The position numbers and the translations under genes are program-made. The notes under the pieces are model-generated. The model was not told where the DNA came from, ran no database searches, and saw nothing but the letters and a program-made list of their open reading frames with translations. This document shows, piece after piece, positions 29,671 through 37,031 of a stretch of 58,511 nt of DNA. This DNA is from Alphaproteobacteria bacterium (GTDB lineage: Bacteria; Pseudomonadota; Alphaproteobacteria; Sphingomonadales; Sphingomonadaceae). Numbering within the stretch: position 1 is the first letter of the stretch; every line of letters starts with the position of its first letter. The stretch is from positions 1-58,511 of the forward strand of contig JAHJHL010000212.1 of assembly GCA_018823905.1 (NCBI GenBank). The letters are read 5' to 3'.

Positions 29671-30828
29671 ATGCCCCGCCGTGCCGCGCCTGCTGCGCTC
29701 CCGCTTCCCGACCTCGTTGTACTCGTCCTGCAGGGCGGTGGCGCGCTCGGCGCGTTTCAGGCGGGCGTTTATGAGGCGATGATCGATCTGGGCATCGAGC
29801 TCGACTGGGTCGCGGGGATATCGATCGGCGCGGTCAATGCCGCGATCATCGCAGGCAATCCGCGCGATGAAGCGGTCGGCAAGCTGCGCGAATTCTGGAA
29901 CGGCGTGTCGTCGGCGATGCCGTCGCTGCCGGTCGCCGACAATGACTGGGCGCGCGAATGGGCGCATATGGTCGCGGCGGGCCAGGTGATGGCGTTCGGC
30001 GTTCCCGGCTTTTTCACCCCGCGCTTCCCGCCGCCGAGCTTTGCCGAGCGGCAGACGCCCGAGGCGGTGAGCTTTTACGACACCAAGCCGCTGGTCGAGA
30101 CGCTCGACCGGCTGGTCGACTGGGACCGGGTGAACAACGGCAATGTGCGGCTGTCGGTCGGCGCGGTGGCAGTCGAGACCGGAAATTTCCGCTATTTCGA
30201 CACCAAGGTCGATACGATCGATGCGCGGCACATCTTGGCGTCGGGCGCGTTGCCGCCCGGGCTGCCGTCGGTCGAGATCGACGGGACATGGTATTGGGAC
30301 GGGGGTCTCGTATCGAACACCCCGCTCGAACATGTCGTCGATGCGGCGCATGAGGATATGCTGGTGTTTCAGGTCGACCTGTTCCCGGCGCGCGGGGAGC
30401 GGCCGCACGATATGGAGGAGGCTTGGTCGCGCGAGAAGGACATTCGTTATTCGAGCCGCACCCGGCGGATTTCGGACGGGCTGGTGCGGCGGCGCAAGGA
30501 GCATCAGCTGATCGACCGGATGTTGGCGAAGTTGCCGCCCGGCATGGCTGATTTGCCCGAAGTTAAGGCGGTAAAGAAGATGGTCGATTGCCACGCCCTC
30601 AACGTCGTGCAACTGATCCATCAGCCGCCGAAATGGCAGACAGGGGCGCGCGATTTCGAGTTTTCGCGCTCGACAATGGAGGTTAACTGGGCGCTGGGCC
30701 ATGAAGCGGTCGAGGCGGCGATGAAGGACGGGCATTTGCTCGCGGAAAGTGTCGCCGAGGGCCGTTCGGGCAGTTTTGCGTTGCAAGCCAATATGTTGAA
30801 GCCAAAAGTCGACCCCGATATTAACTGA
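29671..30828 (+). CDS. Patatin-like phospholipase/esterase with DUF3734 C-terminus
   Basis: A 385-residue Ser-Asp dyad hydrolase. The oxyanion loop is QGGGALGAFQAGV, the nucleophile Ser lies in GISIGAVNAA, and the Asp in WDGGLVSNTP. A DUF3734 domain follows from about residue 290. It is 25 bases upstream of a 3-hydroxybutyrate dehydrogenase gene. That neighbourhood suggests a role in degrading short polyhydroxybutyrate chains or acyl esters to 3-hydroxybutyrate, which is an inference. The ATG at 29671 is chosen; an earlier in-frame ATG adds 17 residues without signal features. Confidence 0.92.
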   Translation: MPRRAAPAALPLPDLVVLVLQGGGALGAFQAGVYEAMIDLGIELDWVAGISIGAVNAAIIAGNPRDEAVGKLREFWNGVSSAMPSLPVADNDWAREWAHMVAAGQVMAFGVPGFFTPRFPPPSFAERQTPEAVSFYDTKPLVETLDRLVDWDRVNNGNVRLSVGAVAVETGNFRYFDTKVDTIDARHILASGALPPGLPSVEIDGTWYWDGGLVSNTPLEHVVDAAHEDMLVFQVDLFPARGERPHDMEEAWSREKDIRYSSRTRRISDGLVRRRKEHQLIDRMLAKLPPGMADLPEVKAVKKMVDCHALNVVQLIHQPPKWQTGARDFEFSRSTMEVNWALGHEAVEAAMKDGHLLAESVAEGRSGSFALQANMLKPKVDPDIN

Positions 30829-30853
30829 TACGTCCCCTGCGAAAGGAACCAAT

Positions 30854-31639
30854 ATGCGTCTGCAAGGAAAAACCGCGCTCGTCACCGGATCGACGTCGGG
30901 CATCGGGCTGGGCATCGCGAAGGCGCTGGCGGGCGAGGGCGCGAATGTCATCATCAACGGCTTTGGCGATGCCGCGACGATCGAGGCCGAGCGCGTCGCG
31001 CTCGAAGGGCTCAGCGGCGGGAAGGCGCTGTATGACGGCGCCGACCTGACCCAGGTCGATGCGATCGCCGAGATGTTCGCACGCGCCGATGCTGACATGG
31101 GCGGCGTCGACATCCTCGTGAACAATGCCGGGACGCAGTTCGTGTCGCCGATCGAGGATTTCCCGGTCGAGAAATGGGATCTGATCCTGGCGCTGAATCT
31201 GACGTCGGCGTTCCACACCATCCGCCACGCGGTGCCGGGCATGCGCAAAAAGGGGTGGGGACGGATCATCGGCACCGCGTCGGCGCACTCGCTCGTCGCC
31301 TCGCCGTTCAAATCGGCCTATGTCGCCGCGAAGCACGGGCTGGTCGGGCTGACCAAAACCGTCGCGCTGGAAGTCGCCGATGCGGGGATCACCGCCAACT
31401 GCATCAGCCCCGGCTATGTGTGGACGCCGCTGGTCGAGGGGCAGATCCCCGACACGATGAAGGCGCGCGGGATGACGCGCGAGCAGGTGATCAACGACGT
31501 GCTGCTGGCGGGCCAACCGACCAAGCAGTTCGTGACGGTCGAACAGGTCGCGGCGCTGGCATCGTTTCTGACCCGCGACGAGGCGGCGAACATCACCGGC
31601 GCCAACCTGAGCGTCGATGGCGGGTGGACCGCCGCCTAA
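30854..31639 (+). CDS. bdhA: 3-hydroxybutyrate dehydrogenase
   Basis: NAD-dependent short-chain dehydrogenase converting 3-hydroxybutyrate to acetoacetate. The 261-residue protein has the nucleotide motif TGSTSGIGLGIA, NNAG, and the catalytic Ser (SAHSLVAS), Tyr and Lys (YVAAKHGLVG). The segment NAGTQFVSPIEDFPVEKWD and the PGYVWTPLVEGQIPD loop match 3-hydroxybutyrate dehydrogenases rather than generic reductases. It follows the patatin gene with a good ribosome site (GAAAGGAACCAAT). Confidence 0.95.
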   Translation: MRLQGKTALVTGSTSGIGLGIAKALAGEGANVIINGFGDAATIEAERVALEGLSGGKALYDGADLTQVDAIAEMFARADADMGGVDILVNNAGTQFVSPIEDFPVEKWDLILALNLTSAFHTIRHAVPGMRKKGWGRIIGTASAHSLVASPFKSAYVAAKHGLVGLTKTVALEVADAGITANCISPGYVWTPLVEGQIPDTMKARGMTREQVINDVLLAGQPTKQFVTVEQVAALASFLTRDEAANITGANLSVDGGWTAA

Positions 31640-31702
31640 GCCTTGAGCATTCTCCTTTCCGCTCCTAAGGTTAACGCAACCGGATCAGGGGAGAGACGGA
31701 GA

Positions 31703-32356
31703 ATGAGGGGTCGCAGCAAGTTAATTTTCGCCCTTGCGCTAGGGCTGACCGCTGGCGCGTGCCAGTCGGTGCCGGTGGTGCCGACACTGCCACCGTCGGC
31801 GGCCGATGCGCCGCCCGCATCGGGCAGCTGGCGCGCGACGGCGACCGATGCGGACAAGGAACGGCTTCGCGGCTGGTATTCCAGCTGGGAAGCCGCGCTG
31901 ACCGATGCGCGGGCCAAGGGGCACGATGCCGATATCGACCGCGAAGGGGTGCTGTTGCAACCGATGGCGGCGCTGCCCAACGCGCATTTGCCCGCGGGCG
32001 ATTATCGCTGCCGGACGATCAAGGTCGGCGCGAAGGGGCGCGGGGGGCTCAGCTATATCGCCTATGGCTGGTTCCGCTGCCGCGTGTCGCCCGAACAGGG
32101 ATTGTCGAGCCTGACCAAGCTGACCGGGTCGCAGCGCCCCGTCGGCCTGATCTTTCCCGACAATCTGAAACGCCAGATTTTCCTTGGCACGCTCGAACTG
32201 GGCGACGAAAAGATGGCGGTCAATTACGGCAGCGACCGGATGCGCGACATGGCGGGGCTGGTCGAACGGATCGGCGACAATCGCTGGCGACTGGTGCTGC
32301 CCGCACCGGCGTATGAATCCTTGGTCGACGTGATCGAACTGGTCCCGGCGAGCTGA
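31703..32356 (+). CDS. DUF4893 lipoprotein
   Basis: A 217-residue lipoprotein with signal and lipobox LTAGAC (Cys near residue 20). The mature part has the DUF4893 hallmarks: SGSWRATATDADKERLRGW, and a pair of cysteines in DYRCRTIKVG and YGWFRCRV, likely disulfide-bonded. The family is restricted mainly to sphingomonads and relatives and has no known function. The start follows GGAGAGACGGAGA; an ATG 20 codons upstream is in frame but spoils the signal peptide. Confidence 0.88.
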   Translation: MRGRSKLIFALALGLTAGACQSVPVVPTLPPSAADAPPASGSWRATATDADKERLRGWYSSWEAALTDARAKGHDADIDREGVLLQPMAALPNAHLPAGDYRCRTIKVGAKGRGGLSYIAYGWFRCRVSPEQGLSSLTKLTGSQRPVGLIFPDNLKRQIFLGTLELGDEKMAVNYGSDRMRDMAGLVERIGDNRWRLVLPAPAYESLVDVIELVPAS

Positions 32357-32380
32357 CGTTCGATTGAAAGGATGCTTACG

Positions 32381-32463
32381 TTCCGTTCGTGTCGAGCGAA
32401 GTCGAGACACGCTTGGGGCGCGCTACGCTACGGGGTGTCTCGACTTCGCTCGACACCAACGGA
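32381..32463. repeat. Palindromic repeat, GTGTCGAGCGAAGTCGAGACAC family (copy 2)
   Basis: Arms TTCCGTTCGTGTCGAGCGAA and TTCGCTCGACACCAACGGA with a 35-base centre, in the gap between the DUF4893 and M20 genes. The right arm has one difference (CACCAACGG in place of CACGAACGG). Confidence 0.85.
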
Positions 32464-32503
32464 TTAGGTTCGGCTCATAAGAGCTTGGTACAGGGGAAAA
32501 ACA

Positions 32504-33826
32504 ATGCGGAATTTGTGGGCGGGCGCCGCGGCGCTGGCGCTAATCGTTTCGGGAGCGACCCCCGCGGCGGCGCAGCAACTGGGCGGCGAAGTGCAGAAGC
32601 AGATGCCGTCGCTGATGAAAATCTACGACGATCTGCACGCCAACCCCGAACTCAGCTTCATGGAGGTGCGCTCGGCGGGCATCCTGGCGGCGGAGGCGCG
32701 CAAGCTGGGGTTTGAGGTGACCGAAAAGGTCGGCGGCACCGGCATCGTGGCGGTGATGAAGAACGGCCCCGGGCCGGTCGTGCTGGTCCGCGCCGACATG
32801 GACGGCCTGCCGGTGACCGAGCAGACCGGGCTGCCTGGCGCGTCAAAGGTGCGTGTGACGACGGCGGAAGGCGTCGAAACCGGCGTGATGCACGCGTGCG
32901 GCCACGACACGCATATGACCGCTTGGGTCGGCGTCGCGCGGTTGATGGCGGCGAACAAGGCGAACTGGTCGGGGACGCTGGTGATGATCGGTCAGCCCGC
33001 CGAAGAACGCGGCGCGGGCGCGCGGATGATGCTGGAGGACGGGCTCTATACCCGCTTTCCCAAACCCCAATATGCGCTGGCGTTCCACGATGCGGCGCAG
33101 TTTCCCGCCGGGGTGATCGGCTATACGCCGGGCTATGCGCTTGCCAATGTCGACAGCGTCGATATTTTGGTGAAGGGCGTCGGCGGCCACGGCGCCTATC
33201 CGCAGACGACCAAGGATCCGATCGTGCTGGCCAGCCGCATCGTGTCGACGTTGCAGACATTGGTGTCGCGCGAGATCAGCCCGCTCGACAGCGCGGTGGT
33301 GACCGTCGGCAGCTTTCACGCCGGGGCGAAGCACAATATCATTTCGGACGAGGCGAAGCTGCAACTGACGGTGCGCAGCTATACCGACGAAGTGCGCAAT
33401 CATTTGCTCGACGGCATCGCGCGCGTCGCAAAGGGTGAGGCGATTGCAGCGGGGATGCCCGAGGACAAGATGCCGGTGGTGAGCGTGCAGCGGGACGAGT
33501 TCACCCCTTCCACCTTCAACACCCCCGATTTCACCGAGGAAATGGCAGCGTATCTGAAAACCAGTTTCGGCGACAAGCGCGTGGTGCAGGTGCCGCCGGT
33601 GATGGGCGGCGAAGATTTCGGTCGCTTTGCGCGCGACGACAAGGACATCAAGAGCCTGATCATCTGGGTCGGCGGCGTACCGCAGGCCGAATATGACGCG
33701 GCGAAAAAGGAAGGCCGGACCTTGCCGAGCCTGCACTCGCCCTTCTGGGCGCCCGAGGCAGACAAGGTGATCGCGACGGCGACCGAGGCACTGACGGCGA
33801 TGACGATGAAGTTGATGGGGAAGTAG
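32504..33826 (+). CDS. M20 family metallohydrolase (amidohydrolase/carboxypeptidase type)
   Basis: A 440-residue secreted hydrolase with a signal peptide (MRNLWAGAAALALIVSGATPAAA). Catalytic-domain motifs of the M20D hippurate hydrolase group are present: RADMDGLP, HACGHDTHM (metal Cys, His and Asp), PAEERGAGA with the catalytic Glu, a dimerisation domain beginning KGVGGHGAYPQ, and MGGEDFGRF near the end. Enzymes of this group cleave N-acyl amino acids; the periplasmic form here probably acts on an amide of environmental or cell-wall origin. Confidence 0.93.
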   Translation: MRNLWAGAAALALIVSGATPAAAQQLGGEVQKQMPSLMKIYDDLHANPELSFMEVRSAGILAAEARKLGFEVTEKVGGTGIVAVMKNGPGPVVLVRADMDGLPVTEQTGLPGASKVRVTTAEGVETGVMHACGHDTHMTAWVGVARLMAANKANWSGTLVMIGQPAEERGAGARMMLEDGLYTRFPKPQYALAFHDAAQFPAGVIGYTPGYALANVDSVDILVKGVGGHGAYPQTTKDPIVLASRIVSTLQTLVSREISPLDSAVVTVGSFHAGAKHNIISDEAKLQLTVRSYTDEVRNHLLDGIARVAKGEAIAAGMPEDKMPVVSVQRDEFTPSTFNTPDFTEEMAAYLKTSFGDKRVVQVPPVMGGEDFGRFARDDKDIKSLIIWVGGVPQAEYDAAKKEGRTLPSLHSPFWAPEADKVIATATEALTAMTMKLMGK

Positions 33827-33855
33827 GGGGCTTGCTGCAGTATCAGGCTTGGATA

Positions 33856-34935
33856 TCAGAGCCGCTCAGCTAACGCAACAATGTCTGTTATCGGCGCGGG
33901 TTGCACGCTGTGTACTCTTCGCCAAGATTCGCTGTTTTTTGCCATTTTTTCTACATGGTAGAGGCTTCCTACTTTTATCAATCTTAGTTTATTTTTGTTT
34001 CGATAGAGAACGGGGCCAGGTTCCAAGCGCCAGTCAGGGAGAGAGCCGCGGACGTTGCTGAGCTTAGCTTTGAGTGCTGAAACGCTTTCAAATCGATTTG
34101 CACGATCAATTTTTGTGCATGTGCGGATTATGGACACTAACGATCTCGGACACCAAGCGGGGAGGCTGTTGAGGTCGACCACTCTTCCTTTTTGGATCAA
34201 GTTTTTAACCACGCCATCTGCGTATAGTTCGTTGTCGGGATGGTCCAGCAAATCGCACTCGGCTCTTTGCTTTGACGATAGCCAGTCCAATAGATCGTAA
34301 GACAGTCGACCTCCTAGTAGTTGATAGAGAATAATTCCAAGCTGATACACGTCACCTTGAGTATAAGCTCGCGATGTAAAAATTTCTTCTGGTGTTCTAT
34401 AAATAATAGAATGTGTAGAATTCGTTTCTGTGTAACCTTGGTCTCCAATCTTTACGACGGATCCAAAGTCACCAATTACGAGTTTGCTATTAGCATCGCA
34501 AAATATGTTTGATGGCTTCAAGTCGCGATGGATGTATCCGGCCCCATGTATAAAACTGACTCCACTCGCAATCTGCTGTAAATAATCAACAGCTTGAACT
34601 ATGCCGATTTTTTCGTGCTCGAGCAAATCATCCAGATCGCCTCGTTCGCAGAAGGGGGTAACAAAGTATGCATAATCCTGATCTATCGATGCTGCATCTT
34701 CGACGCGAAGAACATGCGGTGAGGCTAAAGAACTAAGATTTTTCGGTTCCGCATGGGCGCCGCCGCCCCAGTAGTAAAATTTTACTACGACCTTGCGATT
34801 CAAAAGGCGATTGCGTCCCACCAGAGCATATCCGTTCCCACCTTTTAGATTGAGCGTCTCGAACTCATATTTCTTTTCGAGATCTTTAACTGTCTTAGCA
34901 ATGGCGGTCGGCAAGGCTGACAAGTCGATAGCCAC
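33856..34935 (-). CDS. Hanks-type Ser/Thr protein kinase
   Basis: A 359-residue eukaryote-like kinase with no membrane helix. It has a glycine loop (KGGNGYALVG, residues 31-40), the ATP-binding Lys52 (VVVKFY), catalytic loop HRDLKPSN (136-143), metal site DFG (156-158), an activation loop ending YRTPEE (179-184) and the helix-F Asp in GDVYQLG (Asp195). All key catalytic residues are present, so it should be active. A C-terminal region of about 90 residues carries no domain I recognise. It starts nine bases after the DUF3010 gene on the same strand. The gene is AT-rich with rare host codons (ATA, TTA), indicating transfer. Its substrate is unknown; the DUF3010 protein is the obvious candidate partner. 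Confidence 0.93.
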   Translation of the reverse strand: MAIDLSALPTAIAKTVKDLEKKYEFETLNLKGGNGYALVGRNRLLNRKVVVKFYYWGGGAHAEPKNLSSLASPHVLRVEDAASIDQDYAYFVTPFCERGDLDDLLEHEKIGIVQAVDYLQQIASGVSFIHGAGYIHRDLKPSNIFCDANSKLVIGDFGSVVKIGDQGYTETNSTHSIIYRTPEEIFTSRAYTQGDVYQLGIILYQLLGGRLSYDLLDWLSSKQRAECDLLDHPDNELYADGVVKNLIQKGRVVDLNSLPAWCPRSLVSIIRTCTKIDRANRFESVSALKAKLSNVRGSLPDWRLEPGPVLYRNKNKLRLIKVGSLYHVEKMAKNSESWRRVHSVQPAPITDIVALAERL

Positions 34936-34944
34936 AGCTTGAGC

Positions 34945-35358
34945 CTACGCTTTTGATAGGCGGTAAGCGCCCGCTCGATAAGCGTCCTGCTGATAGGCAA
35001 GCAATCCAGATGGAAGGCCGCCGAGATTGCTCCTTGCAAATTTTGCAAGAGTCGGCGGGCTTACGAAAGTCGTTGGGGTACCAGAAAGTTGGAAAAGTGC
35101 CTCAATCTTAAAAGTTATCCCACCCGCTGCCCGCAGTCCCGACAACGCTCGACTTTTGATCACAAAAACATCGACCTGATGTTGGTGAGCAAAAGCTTTT
35201 ATCGTCGCGAAAAGGTCTTCAATGGCTTTCGAGTCCGTATGGTCCCCCAACTCAAGCTTCTTAGTATGGCATTTTATGTGCAGTGTGGTGTCGGACCCCT
35301 GCTTTACAAGAACCAAGACGGCCGCTTTACCCTTAATTTCAACACCGCAAACAACCAC
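34945..35358 (-). CDS. DUF3010 family protein (RuvC/RNase H-like fold candidate)
   Basis: A 137-residue protein matching DUF3010 in pattern: an N-terminal VVCGVEIKGKAAVLVLV, a central VDVFVIKSR (61-70), the conserved AAGGITFKIEALFQL (77-91), and FVSPPTLAKFARSN (98-111). The layout of two hairpin strands, a central strand, a helix and a terminal helix with QQDAYRAGAY (Asp125) resembles RuvC-like RNase H folds. Only some acidic positions are kept (Glu7, Glu86, Asp125), so nuclease activity is a guess. The GTG at 35358 is preferred over an ATG at 35415 because the promoter found upstream would begin transcription at about that ATG, and because DUF3010 proteins usually start right at this strand. 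The gene is AT-rich like the kinase gene. Confidence 0.8.
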   Translation of the reverse strand: MVVCGVEIKGKAAVLVLVKQGSDTTLHIKCHTKKLELGDHTDSKAIEDLFATIKAFAHQHQVDVFVIKSRALSGLRAAGGITFKIEALFQLSGTPTTFVSPPTLAKFARSNLGGLPSGLLAYQQDAYRAGAYRLSKA

Positions 35359-35418
35359 AATAAAATTCCATTCAATGGCACAGATTGCTCGCCATGTTTT
35401 ATAAGCTACCTGCATCGC

Positions 35419-35469
35419 AAAATATGTGAATAGAACAAGGTGGACAACATTCGTTGGTATCTTGTTCTA
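35419..35469 (-). promoter_or_regulatory. Promoter and inverted-repeat operator of the DUF3010-kinase pair
   Basis: On the minus strand, TTGTCC (35447-35442) and TATTTT (35424-35419) are separated by 17 bases, a sigma-70-like arrangement. A perfect nine-base inverted repeat, TAGAACAAG at 35431-35439 and CTTGTTCTA at 35461-35469, overlaps it: one arm lies in the spacer and the other just upstream of the -35. This is the geometry expected for a repressor site. No repressor gene lies in the island, so the regulator may be encoded elsewhere or be one of the two products. Confidence 0.6.
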
Positions 35470-35482
35470 CTGCTCAATAGAC

Positions 35483-35650
35483 CTATTCATGCACTAAATC
35501 ATCGTCCCCAACCACCCCAAAATCTCCGACCACAACCGACCCTAGCATCGACCAGCTATGTTCGATCGTGACGTGCAGCGTCCCTCCGTCCTCTCGGATC
35601 GCCGCGGCCAGCGCGCCGGTGCCGGGGGCGAGGCCGTCGTCAGAGATCAT
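35483..35650 (-). CDS. Small open frame after mlaA, possibly a truncated gene
   Basis: A 55-codon frame starts 16 bases after the mlaA stop, with GAGG ahead of the ATG. It begins MISDDGLAPGTGALAAAIRE and ends GDDDLVHE. The first 35 residues use host-like GC-rich codons; the end runs up to the AT-rich island. It may be a real small protein co-transcribed with mlaA, or a gene cut short where the island arrived. I recognise no family. Confidence 0.4.
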   Translation of the reverse strand: MISDDGLAPGTGALAAAIREDGGTLHVTIEHSWSMLGSVVVGDFGVVGDDDLVHE

Positions 35651-35666
35651 CGCACCTCAGGTCGCA

Positions 35667-36698
35667 CTAGGGTGGCGGCGGGTCACCTACTGGGGGCGTT
35701 TCGATGTCCGCGGGCGCTTCGACAACCGGAATTTCCTGATCGGGGAGAGAGTCGGTCTGAGGGGCCGCAGATTCAAGTGGAGCTTCGACTGGCGGAGCAG
35801 CGATGACATCGGGAATCCGGCCTCTCAACGCATCGATTTCGCGCTGCCGCATCTGCAGATAGAGGGTGCGCGTTTCGACATAGGGATCGAGGCTTTGTTT
35901 TTGGAGGCGCTCGATCTCGGCATCGCGTTCGATGCGATCGTTGAGCGCCCGGACCACCGTCGTAGGGACCGCATAGGCGGTGCGGTTGAACGGCTTGCCG
36001 ATCGCGGTTGGCAGGACCAGCATGTCGAGGCCGTTGCCGGCCATGTCGCGCAGCGTCGTCGCGCCGAAAACCGGGAGGTAGAAAAAGGGACCGGGCTCGA
36101 CGCCATAAAAGCCCAAGGTATTGGCAAAGCCGTTGCGCCGATAGGGCAGGTTGAACGGCTTCTTCTTGGCCACGTCGAACAGACCGCCGACGCCGAATGT
36201 CGAGTTGATGGCAAAGCGGCCGAGCGTTTCGGCGGCCTTGCCAATCTTGAACTGCAACAGAAAGTTCAGGAAATTGACCGGCTCGGTCAGGTTGCGCAGC
36301 GCGTTGCCCACCCCGTCACGCACCGGTTCGGGAACAATGCCCTGATAACCCATCGCGATCGGGCCGACGAACGCCTGGTCGATCGCCTGGACCGCCCGAT
36401 AGGATTCGATGTTGACCGCTTGCAGCGGATCCCCCGGCGGCGCATCGCCGCGCGCCGTCACCACGATTTCGTTCGGCGACCCCGGTGCCGGGGTCGGCGT
36501 GATCGGCGCTGGTGACGGGTCGGGCGTGACCGGCGCGGGCGATGGGGTGGTGCCGATTGTCGGCACAACCTTTGGCGGCAAAACATCGCCCGGATAGGGC
36601 TGGGCCGTCGTCTCGGTCGGGATTTCGGGCGCCGCGTCGGTGGGAACAGGCGGTGCTTCGGACAGCAAAAGAAGCGCAGCGACGGCCGAGATGCTCAT
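35667..36698 (-). CDS. mlaA: MlaA/VacJ family outer-membrane lipid asymmetry protein
   Basis: A 343-residue protein. The conserved MlaA core (about residues 90-260) includes NIESYRAVQAIDQAF, NLTEPVNFLNFLLQ, GRFAINSTFGVGGLFDVA, FANTLGFYGVEPGPFFYLP and the GNGLDMLVLP segment. MlaA removes misplaced phospholipids from the outer leaflet of the outer membrane. The N-terminus is a hydrophobic start without a lipobox Cys, followed by an unusually long Pro-rich linker (residues 15-75). The C-terminus adds a coiled segment and a Pro-rich tail. The rest of the Mla transporter is not in the window. Confidence 0.9.
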   Translation of the reverse strand: MSISAVAALLLLSEAPPVPTDAAPEIPTETTAQPYPGDVLPPKVVPTIGTTPSPAPVTPDPSPAPITPTPAPGSPNEIVVTARGDAPPGDPLQAVNIESYRAVQAIDQAFVGPIAMGYQGIVPEPVRDGVGNALRNLTEPVNFLNFLLQFKIGKAAETLGRFAINSTFGVGGLFDVAKKKPFNLPYRRNGFANTLGFYGVEPGPFFYLPVFGATTLRDMAGNGLDMLVLPTAIGKPFNRTAYAVPTTVVRALNDRIERDAEIERLQKQSLDPYVETRTLYLQMRQREIDALRGRIPDVIAAPPVEAPLESAAPQTDSLPDQEIPVVEAPADIETPPVGDPPPP

Positions 36699-37031
36699 CG
36701 GGCGCGTAGCCCGGCCATCGCGACATTTTCGCGCGTCGGTGTCATATATTGGTCTCCTAACCGGGGTATCAGCCCGGAATCATGATCAAAGGGCATCCTC
36801 CCTTTCGTCAGATGCTGCTTAACGGGCTTTAGCGGGCTGGAAACCTTTATCTTTCCCCCGTCAGGGGGAAAGGCGAAAGAAATTATGCCCGCGTCGCCAA
36901 CCCCCATCGATTCGCGACAGGGAGGATCCTACCACCCGCGTCATCCGGAACTCGATCTCGGGTGCTCGCCCTGCTCAATCAGGCATGGAGTCGTTTTCCA
37001 AATAAATTGGGATGGACCTGCTTTCGAGGCT
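36699..37031. other. Divergent intergenic region with a perfect hairpin
   Basis: The 333 bases between mlaA and the LuxR-type gene hold the perfect palindrome CTTTCCCCC-GTCA-GGGGGAAAG at 36851-36872. A second imperfect palindrome, CCGGGGTATCAGCCCGG, lies near 36760. Neither has a T-run, so they are more likely operators or RNA structures than terminators. No other gene is supported; an ATG at 36885 opens the LuxR frame but adds 49 residues lacking HTH or membrane character. Confidence 0.5.

Noticed and set aside
35568-36515. A 315-codon plus-strand frame over mlaA
   Set aside because: Antisense of mlaA; shows no conserved pattern while the mlaA frame does.
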